DNA of 64,000 nt, from positions 556,501 through 620,500 of the forward strand of contig NZ_CP150917.1 in the NCBI RefSeq assembly GCF_039908645.1, given 5' to 3'. Under the pieces are notes generated by a model. The model was not told where the DNA came from, did not search any database, and saw only the letters and a program-made list of their open reading frames with translations. Of this stretch, positions 48,049 to 58,054 are shown in pieces. Made by a program: the position numbers and the translations under genes. Positions within the stretch are counted from its first letter, which is position 1, and each line of letters starts with the position of its first letter. The stretch comes from Pseudomonas helvetica (GTDB lineage Bacteria > Pseudomonadota > Gammaproteobacteria > Pseudomonadales > Pseudomonadaceae).

Positions 48049-50679
48049 ATGGCCGATTGGCAGTCCCTCGATCCCGAGGCCGCTCGTGAAGCGGAAAAAT
48101 ATGAAAACCCTATTCCTAGCCGCGAACTGATCCTTCAGCACCTTGCTGATCGGGGTTCGCCTGCTAACCGCGAGCAACTGGTCGAAGAGTTTGGTCTGAC
48201 CACAGAAGACCAGATCGAAGCCCTGCGCCGCCGCCTGCGCGCCATGGAGCGCGATGCTCAGCTTATTTACACTCGTCGCGGCACTTACGCGCCGGTAGAC
48301 AAGCTCGACCTGATCCTGGGCCGCATCAGCGGTCACCGTGACGGCTTCGGTTTCCTGATCCCGGACGACGGCAGCGACGACCTGTTCATGAGCCCGGCGC
48401 AGATGCGTCTGGTGTTCGACGGCGACCGTGCGCTGGCACGGGTTTCCGGTCTGGACCGTCGTGGTCGCCGCGAAGGCGTGATCGTCGAAGTGGTCTCGCG
48501 TGCTCACGAGAGCATCGTCGGTCGTTACTTCGAGGAAGGCGGCATCGGCTTCGTGGTGGCCGACAACCCGAAGATCCAGCAGGAAGTGCTGGTCACCCCG
48601 GGTCGTAACGCCAACGCCAATATCGGCCAATTCGTTGAAGTAAAGATCACGCACTGGCCGACCCCACGCTTCCAGCCGCAAGGCGACGTGGTGGAAGTGG
48701 TCGGCAACTACATGGCGCCGGGCATGGAAATCGATATTGCCCTGCGGACCTACGACATTCCCCACGTCTGGCCGGAAGCGGTGCTTAAAGAAGCCGCCAA
48801 GCTCAAGCCGGAAGTCGAAGAGAAAGACAAAGAGAAGCGCATCGACCTGCGTCATCTGCCGTTCGTTACCATCGACGGCGAAGATGCTCGCGACTTCGAT
48901 GACGCGGTCTACTGCGAAGCGAAACCGGGCAAGCTGCGGCTGTTCTCCGGTGGCTGGAAGTTGTACGTGGCGATTGCCGACGTTTCCAGCTACGTGAAGA
49001 TCGGTTCGGCGCTGGATGCCGAGTCCCAGGTGCGCGGCAACTCGGTGTACTTCCCCGAGCGCGTAGTGCCGATGCTGCCTGAGCAGCTGTCCAACGGCCT
49101 GTGCTCGCTGAACCCGCATGTCGATCGCCTGGCCATGGTTTGCGAGATGACCATCTCCAAAACCGGTGAGATGACCGACTACTGCTTCTACGAAGCGGTG
49201 ATTCACTCCCACGCTCGCCTGACCTACAACAAGGTCAGCGCAATGCTGGAACAACCGAAAACCACCGAAGCTCGTCAGCTTCGTGGCGAATACACCGACG
49301 TGGTACCGCACCTCAAGCAGCTCTACTCGCTGTACAAGGTGTTGCTGGCAGCCCGTCACGTGCGTGGCGCAATCGATTTCGAAACGCAGGAAACCCGAAT
49401 CATCTTCGGTTCCGAGCGCAAGATTGCCGAAATCCGTCCGACTGTGCGCAACGACGCGCACAAGCTGATCGAGGAATGCATGCTGGCGGCCAACGTGGCC
49501 ACCGCCGAGTTCCTGAAAAAACACGAAATCCCTGCGCTGTACCGGGTTCACGATGGTCCGCCACCGGAGCGTCTGGAAAAACTCCGCGCCTTCCTCGGCG
49601 AGCTTGGCCTGTCCCTGCACAAAGGCAAGGACGGCCCGTCGCCGAAGGATTACCAGGCGTTGCTGGCCGGGATCAAGGATCGTCCGGATTTCCACCTGAT
49701 CCAGACCGTCATGCTGCGCTCGTTGAGCCAGGCGGTGTACAGCGCCGATAACCAGGGCCACTTCGGCCTGAATTACGAAGCCTATACCCACTTCACCTCG
49801 CCGATTCGTCGTTACCCGGACTTGCTCACGCACCGGGCGATTCGCAGTGTCATCCACTCCAAGCAAGACACGCCACACGTGCGTCGTGCCGGGGCGATGA
49901 CCATTCCGAAAGCGCGCATTTATCCGTACGACGAAGCGGCGCTGGAGCAGCTCGGCGAGCAGTGCTCGATGAGCGAGCGCCGTGCCGACGAAGCAACCCG
50001 CGACGTGGTGAACTGGCTCAAGTGCGAGTTCATGAAAGATCGTGTGGGCGAGTCGTTCCCGGGTGTGATCACCGCGGTGACCGGTTTTGGCCTGTTCGTC
50101 GAGCTGACCGATATCTACGTCGAAGGTCTGGTCCACGTGACCGCTTTGCCGGGCGACTACTACCACTTCGACCCTGTGCATCACCGCCTGGCCGGTGAGC
50201 GTACCGGTCGCAGCTTCCGCCTCGGCGATACCGTTGAAGTGCGCGTGATGCGGGTTGACCTGGACGAGCGCAAGATCGACTTCGAGATGGCTGAAAAAAC
50301 CATCAGCGCGCCGATTGGCCGCAAGAAGCGTGGCGCAGAAACCTCGGCGCCTGCCGCCAAGACGGCTGCTGAGCCGGCACCGGCAAAAGCCGGCCGTCGC
50401 GGTCCGGCGAAGGAAAAAGCGGTCGAGGCTTATCGCCCGAGCGACGCCGCAGCGAAAAACGCCGAAGTACGTAAAAGTCGTGAAATGAAACAGGCGTTGC
50501 TGGCCGAAGCGAAGAGCGGCGGTAAAGCGGCGTCTGGGGGAAAGACCGGGCGGTCGGCGCCTGAAAAGGCCTCCGGCGGCAAGCCAGCCAAACCAAGTAA
50601 ACACCGTAAAGGCCCGCCAAAAGCGGGCTCGGCTCCAGCCAAAAGCGGCGGGGCGCGTAAACCTAAGGCCAAGTCATGA
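48049..50679 (+). CDS. rnr: Ribonuclease R
   Basis: 876 aa. RNase R is the processive 3'-5' exonuclease for structured RNA. An N-terminal winged-helix region (about residues 20-80) is followed by cold-shock domains, the RNB catalytic domain with DGEDARDFDDAVY (metal-binding Asp cluster, about 278-290), and an S1 domain (about 650-735, FPGVITAVTGFGLFVEL). The last 130 residues are a Lys/Ala/Gly-rich basic tail, common in this family for RNA and tmRNA contact. It overlaps rlmB by 4 bases (ATGA). Confidence 0.97.
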   Translation: MADWQSLDPEAAREAEKYENPIPSRELILQHLADRGSPANREQLVEEFGLTTEDQIEALRRRLRAMERDAQLIYTRRGTYAPVDKLDLILGRISGHRDGFGFLIPDDGSDDLFMSPAQMRLVFDGDRALARVSGLDRRGRREGVIVEVVSRAHESIVGRYFEEGGIGFVVADNPKIQQEVLVTPGRNANANIGQFVEVKITHWPTPRFQPQGDVVEVVGNYMAPGMEIDIALRTYDIPHVWPEAVLKEAAKLKPEVEEKDKEKRIDLRHLPFVTIDGEDARDFDDAVYCEAKPGKLRLFSGGWKLYVAIADVSSYVKIGSALDAESQVRGNSVYFPERVVPMLPEQLSNGLCSLNPHVDRLAMVCEMTISKTGEMTDYCFYEAVIHSHARLTYNKVSAMLEQPKTTEARQLRGEYTDVVPHLKQLYSLYKVLLAARHVRGAIDFETQETRIIFGSERKIAEIRPTVRNDAHKLIEECMLAANVATAEFLKKHEIPALYRVHDGPPPERLEKLRAFLGELGLSLHKGKDGPSPKDYQALLAGIKDRPDFHLIQTVMLRSLSQAVYSADNQGHFGLNYEAYTHFTSPIRRYPDLLTHRAIRSVIHSKQDTPHVRRAGAMTIPKARIYPYDEAALEQLGEQCSMSERRADEATRDVVNWLKCEFMKDRVGESFPGVITAVTGFGLFVELTDIYVEGLVHVTALPGDYYHFDPVHHRLAGERTGRSFRLGDTVEVRVMRVDLDERKIDFEMAEKTISAPIGRKKRGAETSAPAAKTAAEPAPAKAGRRGPAKEKAVEAYRPSDAAAKNAEVRKSREMKQALLAEAKSGGKAASGGKTGRSAPEKASGGKPAKPSKHRKGPPKAGSAPAKSGGARKPKAKS

Positions 50680-51443
50680 GTCAGTTGGAAAAAATCTACG
50701 GCGTGCATGCCGTAGAAGCGTTGCTGCGTCATCACCCGAAACGCGTCAAGCAGATCTGGCTGGCCGAAGGCCGCAGTGATCCGCGCGTTCAGACGCTGAT
50801 CGAGCTGGCCAGCGAGAACCGTGTTGCGGTCGGCCAGGCCGAGCGTCGTGAGCTCGATGCCTGGGTTGAAGGCGTGCACCAGGGCGTGGTGGCAGAGGTA
50901 AGTCCAAGCCAGGTCTGGGGCGAGGCAATGCTCGACGAACTGCTCGACCGTACCGAAGGCGCGCCGCTGCTGCTGGTGCTCGACGGCGTGACCGATCCGC
51001 ACAACCTCGGTGCTTGCCTGCGTTCTGCCGACGCGGCGGGTGCCTTGGCGGTGATCGTTCCGAAAGACAAGTCAGCCACCCTGACTCCGACTGTGCGTAA
51101 AGTCGCCTGTGGTGCCGCGGAAGTGATTCCGTTGGTGGCCGTGACCAACCTGGCGCGCACCCTGGAAAAGCTCAAGCAGCGTGGCTTGTGGGTTGTCGGC
51201 ACGGCGGGGGAGGCTGAGCAGGATCTGTATCAGCAAGACCTGACCGGCCCGACCATCCTGATCATGGGCGCAGAAGGTAGCGGAATGCGTCGCCTGACGC
51301 GTGATCTTTGCGACTATCTGGTGCGTTTGCCAATGGCCGGCAGCGTCAGCAGCCTCAACGTTTCCGTGGCTACCGGCGTGTGCCTGTTCGAAGCCCTGCG
51401 CCAGCGTGGCGTCAAAGCCGCCGTGACCGCCAAGAAGTCCTGA
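50676..51443 (+). CDS. rlmB: 23S rRNA 2'-O-methyltransferase RlmB
   Basis: 255 aa. RlmB methylates the ribose of G2251 in the 23S P-loop. An N-terminal L30e-like domain (IYGVHAVEALLRHHPKRVKQIW) precedes the SpoU/TrmH knot with NLGACLRSADAAG, MGAEGSGMRRLTR and PMAGSVSSLNVSVATGVCLFE, motifs 1-3 of the SPOUT fold. It is coupled to rnr by an ATGA overlap, as recalled for many gamma-proteobacteria. Confidence 0.96.
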   Translation: MSQLEKIYGVHAVEALLRHHPKRVKQIWLAEGRSDPRVQTLIELASENRVAVGQAERRELDAWVEGVHQGVVAEVSPSQVWGEAMLDELLDRTEGAPLLLVLDGVTDPHNLGACLRSADAAGALAVIVPKDKSATLTPTVRKVACGAAEVIPLVAVTNLARTLEKLKQRGLWVVGTAGEAEQDLYQQDLTGPTILIMGAEGSGMRRLTRDLCDYLVRLPMAGSVSSLNVSVATGVCLFEALRQRGVKAAVTAKKS

Positions 51444-51453
51444 GCCAGGTGCA

Positions 51454-51488
51454 ATGATCATTCCCACGCTCTGCGTGGGAATGATCAT
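51454..51488. repeat. Perfect palindrome (ATTCCCACGC family)
   Basis: ATGATCATTCCCACGC/GCGTGGGAATGATCAT with a 3-base loop, 10 bases after the rlmB stop. It resembles a short palindromic repeat common in fluorescens-group genomes; without a T-tract it may still attenuate rlmB transcription. Confidence 0.65.
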
Positions 51489-51522
51489 GCTGTGGTGATT
51501 GTTCAAATAATCACCAATTGCC

Positions 51523-51551
51523 TTGCGCCGCTTCTGTCCCTTCTCTACAAT
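51523..51551 (+). promoter_or_regulatory. Candidate sigma70 promoter of the rpsF operon
   Basis: TTGCGC, a 17-base spacer and TACAAT, about 118 bases before the rpsF ATG. The leader between contains ACCGCTTTTGAGCGGC, a small hairpin that might be the S6:S18 autoregulatory site; I could not confirm that motif. Confidence 0.6.
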
Positions 51552-51669
51552 TGCGCCCCTTGCTGTGACGGCAGGCACGCATGTGTCCATCGCCGGCAAG
51601 TCCATAAGTGTCATTCACTCCTTGTCTGACCGCTTTTGAGCGGCAGGCTACAACCCGTAAGGAGCATTC

Positions 51670-52092
51670 ATGCGTCATTACGAAATCATCTTTTTGGTCC
51701 ACCCGGATCAAAGCGAGCAAGTCGGCGGCATGGTTGAGCGTTACACCAAGCTGATCGAAGAAGACGGCGGCAAAATCCACCGTCTGGAAGATTGGGGCCG
51801 TCGTCAACTGGCCTACGCAATCAACAATGTTCACAAGGCTCACTACGTGATGCTGAACGTTGAGTGCACTGGCAAGGCCCTGGCCGAGCTGGAAGACAAC
51901 TTCCGCTACAACGATGCAGTGATCCGTAACCTGGTCATCCGTCGCGAAGAAGCCGTTACCGGCCAATCCGAGATGCTCAAGGCTGAAGAAAACCGCAGTG
52001 AGCGCCGTGAGCGTCGCGACCGTCCTGAGCACGAAGGCGCTGAAAGCGTTGACAGTGATGACAGCGACAACAGCGATAACGCTGACGAGTAA
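51670..52092 (+). CDS. rpsF: 30S ribosomal protein S6
   Basis: 140 aa. S6 binds the 30S platform as a dimer with S18. The fold is clear ([59 protein letters not shown]). The C-terminal tail ends in an acidic Asp/Ser/Asn run, the substrate region for RimK-type glutamate ligation in Pseudomonas. It is first in the operon rpsF-rpsR-DUF2232-rplI. GTAAGGAG precedes the ATG. Confidence 0.97.
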   Translation: MRHYEIIFLVHPDQSEQVGGMVERYTKLIEEDGGKIHRLEDWGRRQLAYAINNVHKAHYVMLNVECTGKALAELEDNFRYNDAVIRNLVIRREEAVTGQSEMLKAEENRSERRERRDRPEHEGAESVDSDDSDNSDNADE

Positions 52093-52120
52093 TCCACGGA
52101 CCTTTTGAGGAGCCTATTAC

Positions 52121-52351
52121 ATGGCACGTTTCTTCCGTCGTCGTAAATTCTGCCGCTTCACCGCTGAAGACGTGAAAGAGATCGATTACAAAGATCTCAA
52201 CACTCTGAAAGCTTACGTATCCGAGACCGGCAAAATCGTTCCAAGCCGCATCACCGGTACCAAAGCTCGTTATCAGCGTCAGCTGGCCACCGCTATCAAG
52301 CGCGCCCGCTTCCTGGCCCTGCTGGCCTACACCGACAGCCACGGCCGCTGA
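52121..52351 (+). CDS. rpsR: 30S ribosomal protein S18
   Basis: 76 aa. Binding partner of S6 on the 30S platform. The family pattern [39 protein letters not shown] and [24 protein letters not shown] end (here ALLAY) is complete. TGAGGAG lies upstream, and it follows rpsF by 28 bases. Confidence 0.97.
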
Positions 52352-52387
52352 GACCGGGCAGTCGACACGTAGCAAAGGATTGAATGC

Positions 52388-53281
52388 ATGCGCGCCATAG
52401 CTGAGTTCATCATGCGCGGTCGTATGCAGGCCACTCTCGTAGTGGCTGGATGCGCGGCATTGCCGTTGTTGTACTGGTTGGGTGCTGCCGCAGGGAGCCT
52501 TGTGCTGCTGCGGCGCGGATTGAAGGACGCCCTTGGCGTTCTTGCTCTGGGAATACTGCCGGCATTGATCTGGTGGCTGTATTCCGATGATCCACGCGCA
52601 CTCATGGTGTTGCTGGGGTCTTCGGGCCTTGCGTTGGTTTTGCGCGCAAGTGAGTCCTGGAACCGCGTGCTGCTGGTCAGCATAGCGATGGGATTGGTGT
52701 TTTCAGTGGTGCTGGGCGCGGCTTACCGCCCCCAGATCGAGATGCTGTCGCAGGAACTGGTAAAGATCCTGCCGCTGGCCCTCGGTGACCTCTACCAGCA
52801 ATTGTCGGTAGATGAGCGAGCACGTCTCGCCGCCCTGATTGCCCCGGTCCTGACCGGCCTGATAGCGGCCTTGTTGCAAATCGTCAGTGTGCTGAGCCTG
52901 ATTGTTGGGCGCTACTGGCAGGCGTTGTTGTACAACCCTGGTGGTTTTGGTCGCGAGTTTCGCGCCATCCGAATCCCGCTGGGGCCGGCGATGTTGCTGC
53001 TGGCGTGCATGCTTCTGGGGCCGAACTTCGGTTCCCAGCTGGCCATGTTGACGCCGTTGTGCAGCGTACCGCTGGTGTTCGCCGGGCTGGCCCTGATTCA
53101 TGGGCTGGTGGCTGAAAAGCGACTGGCCAGGTTTTGGCTGGTGGGGTTGTACGTAACGCTGTTGCTGTTTATGCAGCTGATCTATCCGTTGCTGGTGGTC
53201 CTGGCCATTGTCGACAGCCTGATTGATTTTCGCGGTCGATTGACGCCGAAAGACGTCGATAGCGCGAACGGTGAAGGTTAA
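52388..53281 (+). CDS. DUF2232 membrane protein (YybS-like)
   Basis: 297 aa with about eight hydrophobic helices and short polar loops. Its place between rpsR and rplI is typical for the DUF2232 membrane family in Pseudomonas. No catalytic motif is visible and the function is unknown. Helices cover about residues 18-50, 55-85, 90-115, 155-180, 195-215, 220-240 and 245-280. Start ATG 52388 follows AAAGGATTGA. rplI starts 19 bases after the stop. Confidence 0.85.
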   Translation: MRAIAEFIMRGRMQATLVVAGCAALPLLYWLGAAAGSLVLLRRGLKDALGVLALGILPALIWWLYSDDPRALMVLLGSSGLALVLRASESWNRVLLVSIAMGLVFSVVLGAAYRPQIEMLSQELVKILPLALGDLYQQLSVDERARLAALIAPVLTGLIAALLQIVSVLSLIVGRYWQALLYNPGGFGREFRAIRIPLGPAMLLLACMLLGPNFGSQLAMLTPLCSVPLVFAGLALIHGLVAEKRLARFWLVGLYVTLLLFMQLIYPLLVVLAIVDSLIDFRGRLTPKDVDSANGEG

Positions 53282-53300
53282 AAGTTAAGAGGATTTTCAC

Positions 53301-53747
53301 ATGCAACTGATCCTTCTGGAAAAAGTCACCAACCTGGGCAACCTGGGTGACAAAGTGAACGTTAAGGCTGGTTACGGTCGTAACTACCTGCTGCCTTACG
53401 GCAAAGCTACCGCTGCGACCGCTGCCAACCTGGCTGCGTTCGAAGAGCGTCGCGCTGAGCTGGAAAAAGCCGCAGCAGACCGTAAAACTTCGGCTGAAAA
53501 CCGCGCTGCCCAACTGGCTGAGCTGGAAGTGACTATCACTGCCACCGCCGGTGACGAAGGCAAGCTGTTCGGTTCGATCGGCACCCACGACATCGCTGAT
53601 GCACTGACCGCCTCTGGCGTTGAAGTTGCAAAAAGCGAAGTTCGTCTGCCGAACGGCACCATCCGCAACGTAGGCGAATTCGACGTAGCCGTGCACCTGC
53701 ACGCTGAAGTTGAAGCCACCGTACGCGTTGTCGTGGTAGCAGCTTAA
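53301..53747 (+). CDS. rplI: 50S ribosomal protein L9
   Basis: 148 aa. L9 binds 23S rRNA domain V by its N-terminal domain ([32 protein letters not shown]), joined by a long helix ([18 protein letters not shown]) to the C-terminal domain ([28 protein letters not shown]). Length is standard. AAGAGGA precedes the ATG, and a terminator follows. Confidence 0.97.
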   Translation: MQLILLEKVTNLGNLGDKVNVKAGYGRNYLLPYGKATAATAANLAAFEERRAELEKAAADRKTSAENRAAQLAELEVTITATAGDEGKLFGSIGTHDIADALTASGVEVAKSEVRLPNGTIRNVGEFDVAVHLHAEVEATVRVVVVAA

Positions 53748-53792
53748 GAAGTACTTGTCGGCTGGCACCCTTGGGTGCTTGCCGGTAACATC

Positions 53793-53826
53793 GGGCACGA
53801 TCCTGTTTACAGGTCGTGCCCTTTGT
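53793..53826 (+). terminator. Terminator of the rpsF-rplI operon
   Basis: GGGCACGATCCTGT/ACAGGTCGTGCCC stem followed by TTTGTCTTT, 45 bases after rplI. Confidence 0.8.
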
Positions 53827-53884
53827 CTTTCTGCAGTTCCTGATTTTTTACAACCCCTGCTTTTCCTAAAGAACCCAAGTGGCC

Positions 53885-55282
53885 ATGAACGATATCTCCG
53901 CTCCTGAGCAATACGATCTGCAAACCGCCGCGCTGAAAGTGCCGCCGCATTCCATCGAGGCCGAACAGGCCGTGCTCGGTGGTCTGATGCTGGACAACAA
54001 CGCCTGGGAGCGCGTGCTTGATCAGGTCTCGGACGGTGATTTCTATCGACATGACCACCGCCTGATCTTCCGTGCGATCGCCAAGCTGGCCGATCAGAAC
54101 TCGCCGATCGACGTCGTGACCCTTGCCGAGCAATTGGACAAGGAAGGTCAGACCTCGCAAGTCGGCGGTCTCGGTTATCTGGGCGAATTGGCAAAAAACA
54201 CGCCGTCGGTCGCCAACATCAAGGCCTATGCCCAGATCGTTCGTGAGCGAGCGACCTTGCGCCAACTGATCGGCATCAGCACCGAAATCGCCGACAGCGC
54301 CTTCAACCCGGAAGGCCGCACCGCCGCCGAGATTCTCGACGAAGCTGAACGGCAGATTTTCCAGATCGCCGAAGCGCGCCCGAAAACCGGTGGCCCGGTA
54401 AGCGTCAATGACCTGTTGACCAAGGCCATCGACCGCATCGACACCTTGTTCAACACCGACAACGCCATCACCGGCCTGTCGACCGGCTACACCGACCTCG
54501 ACGAGAAGACCAGCGGCCTGCAACCGTCTGACCTGATCATCGTCGCCGGCCGTCCATCGATGGGTAAAACCACCTTTGCGATGAACCTGGTGGAGAACGC
54601 CGTGTTGCGCAGCGAGAAGGCGGTACTGGTTTATTCGCTCGAGATGCCAGGCGAGTCGCTGATCATGCGTATGTTGTCTTCGCTGGGCCGGATCGACCAG
54701 ACCAAGGTCCGGGCCGGTCGCCTGGAAGATGACGATTGGCCGCGCCTGACCTCGGCGGTCAACCTGCTCAACGATCGCAAGCTGTTCATCGACGATACCG
54801 CCGGCATCAGCCCGTCGGAAATGCGTGCGCGGACCCGTCGTCTGGTGCGCGAACACGGTGAGATCGGTCTGATCATGATCGACTACTTGCAACTGATGCA
54901 GATCCCGGGTTCCAGCGGTGACAACCGGACCAACGAGATTTCCGAGATCTCCCGTTCCTTGAAAGCCCTGGCCAAGGAGTTCAACTGTCCGGTAGTGGCG
55001 CTGTCCCAGCTCAACCGTTCCCTCGAGCAGCGGCCGAACAAACGTCCAGTGAACTCCGACTTGCGGGAATCTGGAGCGATCGAGCAGGACGCCGACGTCA
55101 TCATGTTCGTGTACCGGGACGAGGTGTATCACCCGGAGACCGAGCACAAAGGCATCGCCGAGATCATCATCGGTAAACAGCGGAACGGCCCGATCGGCTT
55201 TATCCGCCTGGCCTTCATCGGCAAATACACCCGATTCGAAAACCTCGCGCCGGGCAGCTATAACTTCGACGATGATGAGTAA
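53885..55282 (+). CDS. dnaB: Replicative DNA helicase
   Basis: 465 aa. DnaB is the hexameric fork helicase. An N-terminal domain (about residues 20-125) binds primase; the RecA-like C-terminal domain has Walker A GRPSMGKTTFA (about 222-232), Walker B LIMIDYLQLMQ and the arginine-finger region with LRESGAIEQDADVI. No intein is present. ATG 53885 is chosen over an in-frame GTG 6 bases upstream. In P. aeruginosa alr follows dnaB; here a REPIN and ygiQ follow instead. Confidence 0.97.
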   Translation: MNDISAPEQYDLQTAALKVPPHSIEAEQAVLGGLMLDNNAWERVLDQVSDGDFYRHDHRLIFRAIAKLADQNSPIDVVTLAEQLDKEGQTSQVGGLGYLGELAKNTPSVANIKAYAQIVRERATLRQLIGISTEIADSAFNPEGRTAAEILDEAERQIFQIAEARPKTGGPVSVNDLLTKAIDRIDTLFNTDNAITGLSTGYTDLDEKTSGLQPSDLIIVAGRPSMGKTTFAMNLVENAVLRSEKAVLVYSLEMPGESLIMRMLSSLGRIDQTKVRAGRLEDDDWPRLTSAVNLLNDRKLFIDDTAGISPSEMRARTRRLVREHGEIGLIMIDYLQLMQIPGSSGDNRTNEISEISRSLKALAKEFNCPVVALSQLNRSLEQRPNKRPVNSDLRESGAIEQDADVIMFVYRDEVYHPETEHKGIAEIIIGKQRNGPIGFIRLAFIGKYTRFENLAPGSYNFDDDE

Positions 55283-55296
55283 CTGAGCAGGGACTT

Positions 55297-55417
55297 TGTG
55301 GCGAGGGAGCTCGCTCCCGTTCGGCTGCGCAGCAGTCGTAAATTCTGAATTTGCGGTATCACAGATAAACTATGGGGGCCGCTTCGCCGCCCAGCGGGAG
55401 CAAGCTCCCTCGCCACA
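55297..55417. repeat. REPIN (inverted pair of REP sequences)
   Basis: TGTGGCGAGGGAGCTCGCTCCCGTT at the left and AGCGGGAGCAAGCTCCCTCGCCACA at the right. It lies between dnaB and ygiQ; the remaining 130 bases hold the ygiQ promoter region. Confidence 0.85.
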
Positions 55418-55548
55418 AGAGCTGTGTCATGCCTCAGGAGCTTGTTGCGAATCCGGCTCTGCAATTTCCGACCATAGCCGTCGGAATTGGTTAAATTTTG
55501 TGCTATATTCCGCGCCCGCGATTTTTCATCTCAACACCGGTCATCGTC

Positions 55549-57852
55549 ATGCAAACAGCCAAGCCGTTATTTGACTATCCCAAGTACTGGGCCGAATGTT
55601 TCGGTCCAGCGCCATTCCTGCCAATGAGCAGGGAGGAGATGGATCAGCTTGGCTGGGATTCCTGCGACATCATCATCGTCACCGGTGATGCGTACGTTGA
55701 CCACCCGTCGTTTGGCATGGCAATCATCGGCCGGCTGCTGGAGTCCCAGGGCTTTCGCGTCGGGATCATTGCCCAGCCAAACTGGCAGTCCAAAGACGAC
55801 TTCATGAAGCTCGGCGAGCCGAACCTGTTTTTCGGTGTCGCGGCCGGCAACATGGACTCGATGATCAACCGCTACACCGCCGACAAGAAAATCCGTTCCG
55901 ATGACGCCTACACCCCTGGTGGCCTGGCGGGCAAACGTCCGGATCGCGCGAGCCTGGTTTACAGCCAGCGCTGCAAGGAAGCCTACAAGAATGTGCCGAT
56001 CGTTCTCGGTGGCATCGAAGCATCCCTGCGCCGCATCGCGCACTACGATTACTGGCAGGACCGGGTGCGTAACTCGATCCTGATCGACGCCTGCGCCGAT
56101 ATTCTGCTGTACGGTAACGCCGAGCGAGCAATCGTCGAAGTTGCCCAGCGTCTGTCCTACGGTCACAAGATCGAAGACATCACCGACGTGCGCGGCACCG
56201 CGTTCATTCGTCGCGATACGCCGCAAGGCTGGTACGAAGTCGACTCCACGCGCATCGACCGTCCGGGCAAGATCGACAAGATCATCAACCCGTACGTCAA
56301 CACCCAAGACACCCAGGCCTGCGCTATCGAGCAGGAAAAGGGACCGGTTGAAGATCCGGAAGAAGCCAAGGTCGTGCAGATCCTGGCAAGCCCGCGGATG
56401 ACCCGCGACAAGACCGTGATCCGTCTGCCATCGGTAGAAAAGGTTCGTGGTGACGCCGTTCTGTACGCCCACGCCAACCGCGTGCTGCACCTGGAAACCA
56501 ACCCGGGCAACGCCCGCGCGCTGGTACAGAAGCACGGCGAAGTCGACGTCTGGTTCAACCCGCCACCGATTCCAATGACCACCGAAGAAATGGACTACGT
56601 GTTCGGCATGCCTTACGCACGTGTTCCGCACCCGGCGTATGGCAAGGAGAAGATCCCGGCCTACGACATGATCCGTTTCTCGGTGAACATCATGCGCGGC
56701 TGCTTCGGCGGCTGTACCTTCTGCTCGATCACCGAGCACGAAGGCCGGATCATCCAGAACCGCTCCGAAGAGTCGATCATTCGCGAGATCGAAGAGATCC
56801 GCGACAAAGTGCCAGGCTTTACCGGCGTGATCTCCGACCTCGGCGGCCCGACCGCGAACATGTACCGCATCGCCTGCAAGAGCCCGGAAATCGAATCCGC
56901 GTGCCGCAAGCCGTCGTGCGTGTTCCCCGGCATTTGCCCGAACCTCAACACCGACCACTCGTCGCTGATCCAGCTGTATCGCAGCGCCCGTGCCTTGCCG
57001 GGTGTGAAGAAGATCCTGATCGCCTCCGGCCTGCGTTACGACCTCGCGGTCGAGTCGCCGGAATACGTCAAGGAGCTGGTGACCCACCACGTCGGCGGTT
57101 ACCTGAAGATCGCCCCGGAACATACCGAGGAAGGTCCGCTCAACCAGATGATGAAGCCGGGCATCGGCAGCTATGACAAGTTCAAGCGGATGTTCGAGAA
57201 GTACTCCAAGGAAGCCGGGAAAGAGCAGTACCTGATTCCGTACTTCATCGCCGCCCACCCCGGTACCACCGACGAAGACATGATGAACCTGGCCTTGTGG
57301 CTCAAGGGCAACGGTTTCCGTGCGGATCAGGTGCAGGCGTTCTACCCGTCGCCGATGGCCACCGCCACCGCCATGTATCATTCGGGCAAGAACCCGTTGC
57401 GCAAGGTCACTTACAAGAGTGACGCGGTGACCATCGTCAAGAGCGAAGAGCAGCGTCGTCTGCACAAGGCGTTCTTGCGTTACCACGATCCGAAAGGCTG
57501 GCCGATGTTGCGTGAAGCATTGACCCGCATGGGCCGCGCCGACCTGATCGGGCCGGGCAAGAACCAGCTGATCCCGCTGCACCAGCCGGCCACCGACAGT
57601 TACCAGAGCGCCCGTCGCAAGAACTCGACGCCAGCCGGTAGCCATAAAGTGGCTGGGGAAAAGACCACCAAGATCCTCACGCAACACACCGGCTTGCCGC
57701 CGCGTGCCAGCGATGGCGGTAACCCGTGGGACAAGCGTGAACAGGCCAAGGCCGCGGCGTTTGCCCGCAACCAACAGGCCGCGAAGGAACGCAAGGACGC
57801 CGCCAAAGGCAAAGGGCCAAAGCCTGCGCGCAAGCCAGTCGTGCCGCGTTGA
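55549..57852 (+). CDS. ygiQ: YgiQ-family radical SAM protein
   Basis: 767 aa. Unusual N-terminal domain ([39 protein letters not shown]) followed by a radical SAM core with the cluster motif [17 protein letters not shown] (Cys-x3-Cys-x2-Cys, about residue 384 onward) and a C-terminal helical region. The last 60 residues form a basic Lys/Ala/Pro tail. Its reaction is unknown. ATG 55549 ([11 protein letters not shown]) is preferred to an upstream in-frame start at 55498. The last 50 codons, the terminator and the following leader are duplicated at 60629-60989. Confidence 0.93.
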   Translation: MQTAKPLFDYPKYWAECFGPAPFLPMSREEMDQLGWDSCDIIIVTGDAYVDHPSFGMAIIGRLLESQGFRVGIIAQPNWQSKDDFMKLGEPNLFFGVAAGNMDSMINRYTADKKIRSDDAYTPGGLAGKRPDRASLVYSQRCKEAYKNVPIVLGGIEASLRRIAHYDYWQDRVRNSILIDACADILLYGNAERAIVEVAQRLSYGHKIEDITDVRGTAFIRRDTPQGWYEVDSTRIDRPGKIDKIINPYVNTQDTQACAIEQEKGPVEDPEEAKVVQILASPRMTRDKTVIRLPSVEKVRGDAVLYAHANRVLHLETNPGNARALVQKHGEVDVWFNPPPIPMTTEEMDYVFGMPYARVPHPAYGKEKIPAYDMIRFSVNIMRGCFGGCTFCSITEHEGRIIQNRSEESIIREIEEIRDKVPGFTGVISDLGGPTANMYRIACKSPEIESACRKPSCVFPGICPNLNTDHSSLIQLYRSARALPGVKKILIASGLRYDLAVESPEYVKELVTHHVGGYLKIAPEHTEEGPLNQMMKPGIGSYDKFKRMFEKYSKEAGKEQYLIPYFIAAHPGTTDEDMMNLALWLKGNGFRADQVQAFYPSPMATATAMYHSGKNPLRKVTYKSDAVTIVKSEEQRRLHKAFLRYHDPKGWPMLREALTRMGRADLIGPGKNQLIPLHQPATDSYQSARRKNSTPAGSHKVAGEKTTKILTQHTGLPPRASDGGNPWDKREQAKAAAFARNQQAAKERKDAAKGKGPKPARKPVVPR

Positions 57853-57867
57853 TCGCAGCCTAGCAAG

Positions 57868-57899
57868 CAAAACGCCAGCCTCGTGCTGGCGTTTTGCTT
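57868..57899 (+). terminator. Terminator after ygiQ
   Basis: CAAAACGCCAGC/GCTGGCGTTTTG stem with a 5-base loop followed by CTTT, 16 bases past the ygiQ stop. Confidence 0.85.
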
Positions 57900-57994
57900 T
57901 GTAGGCGGTGGAGAACTTGTTTGTTAAGGTGGCGCCCATTAATTGCCATCGCAGGCAAGCCAGCTCTCACAGGGGAATGCATTCCAGATGTGGG

Positions 57995-58054
57995 AGCCGG
58001 GCTTGCCCGCGATGAGGCCGGCATGGCCACTATCCACTTCAAGGAAGAACACCC
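57995..58054 (+). promoter_or_regulatory. Conserved 60-bp leader of array unit 1 with upstream ORF
   Basis: The leader AGCCGGGCTTGCCCGCGAT... is shared by all four units. It contains an 11-codon ORF at 58023-58058 (MATIHFKEEHP) whose TGA overlaps the head-gene ATG (ATGA). AAGGAAG inside it is the ribosome site for the head gene. The left part is REP-like. Confidence 0.6.
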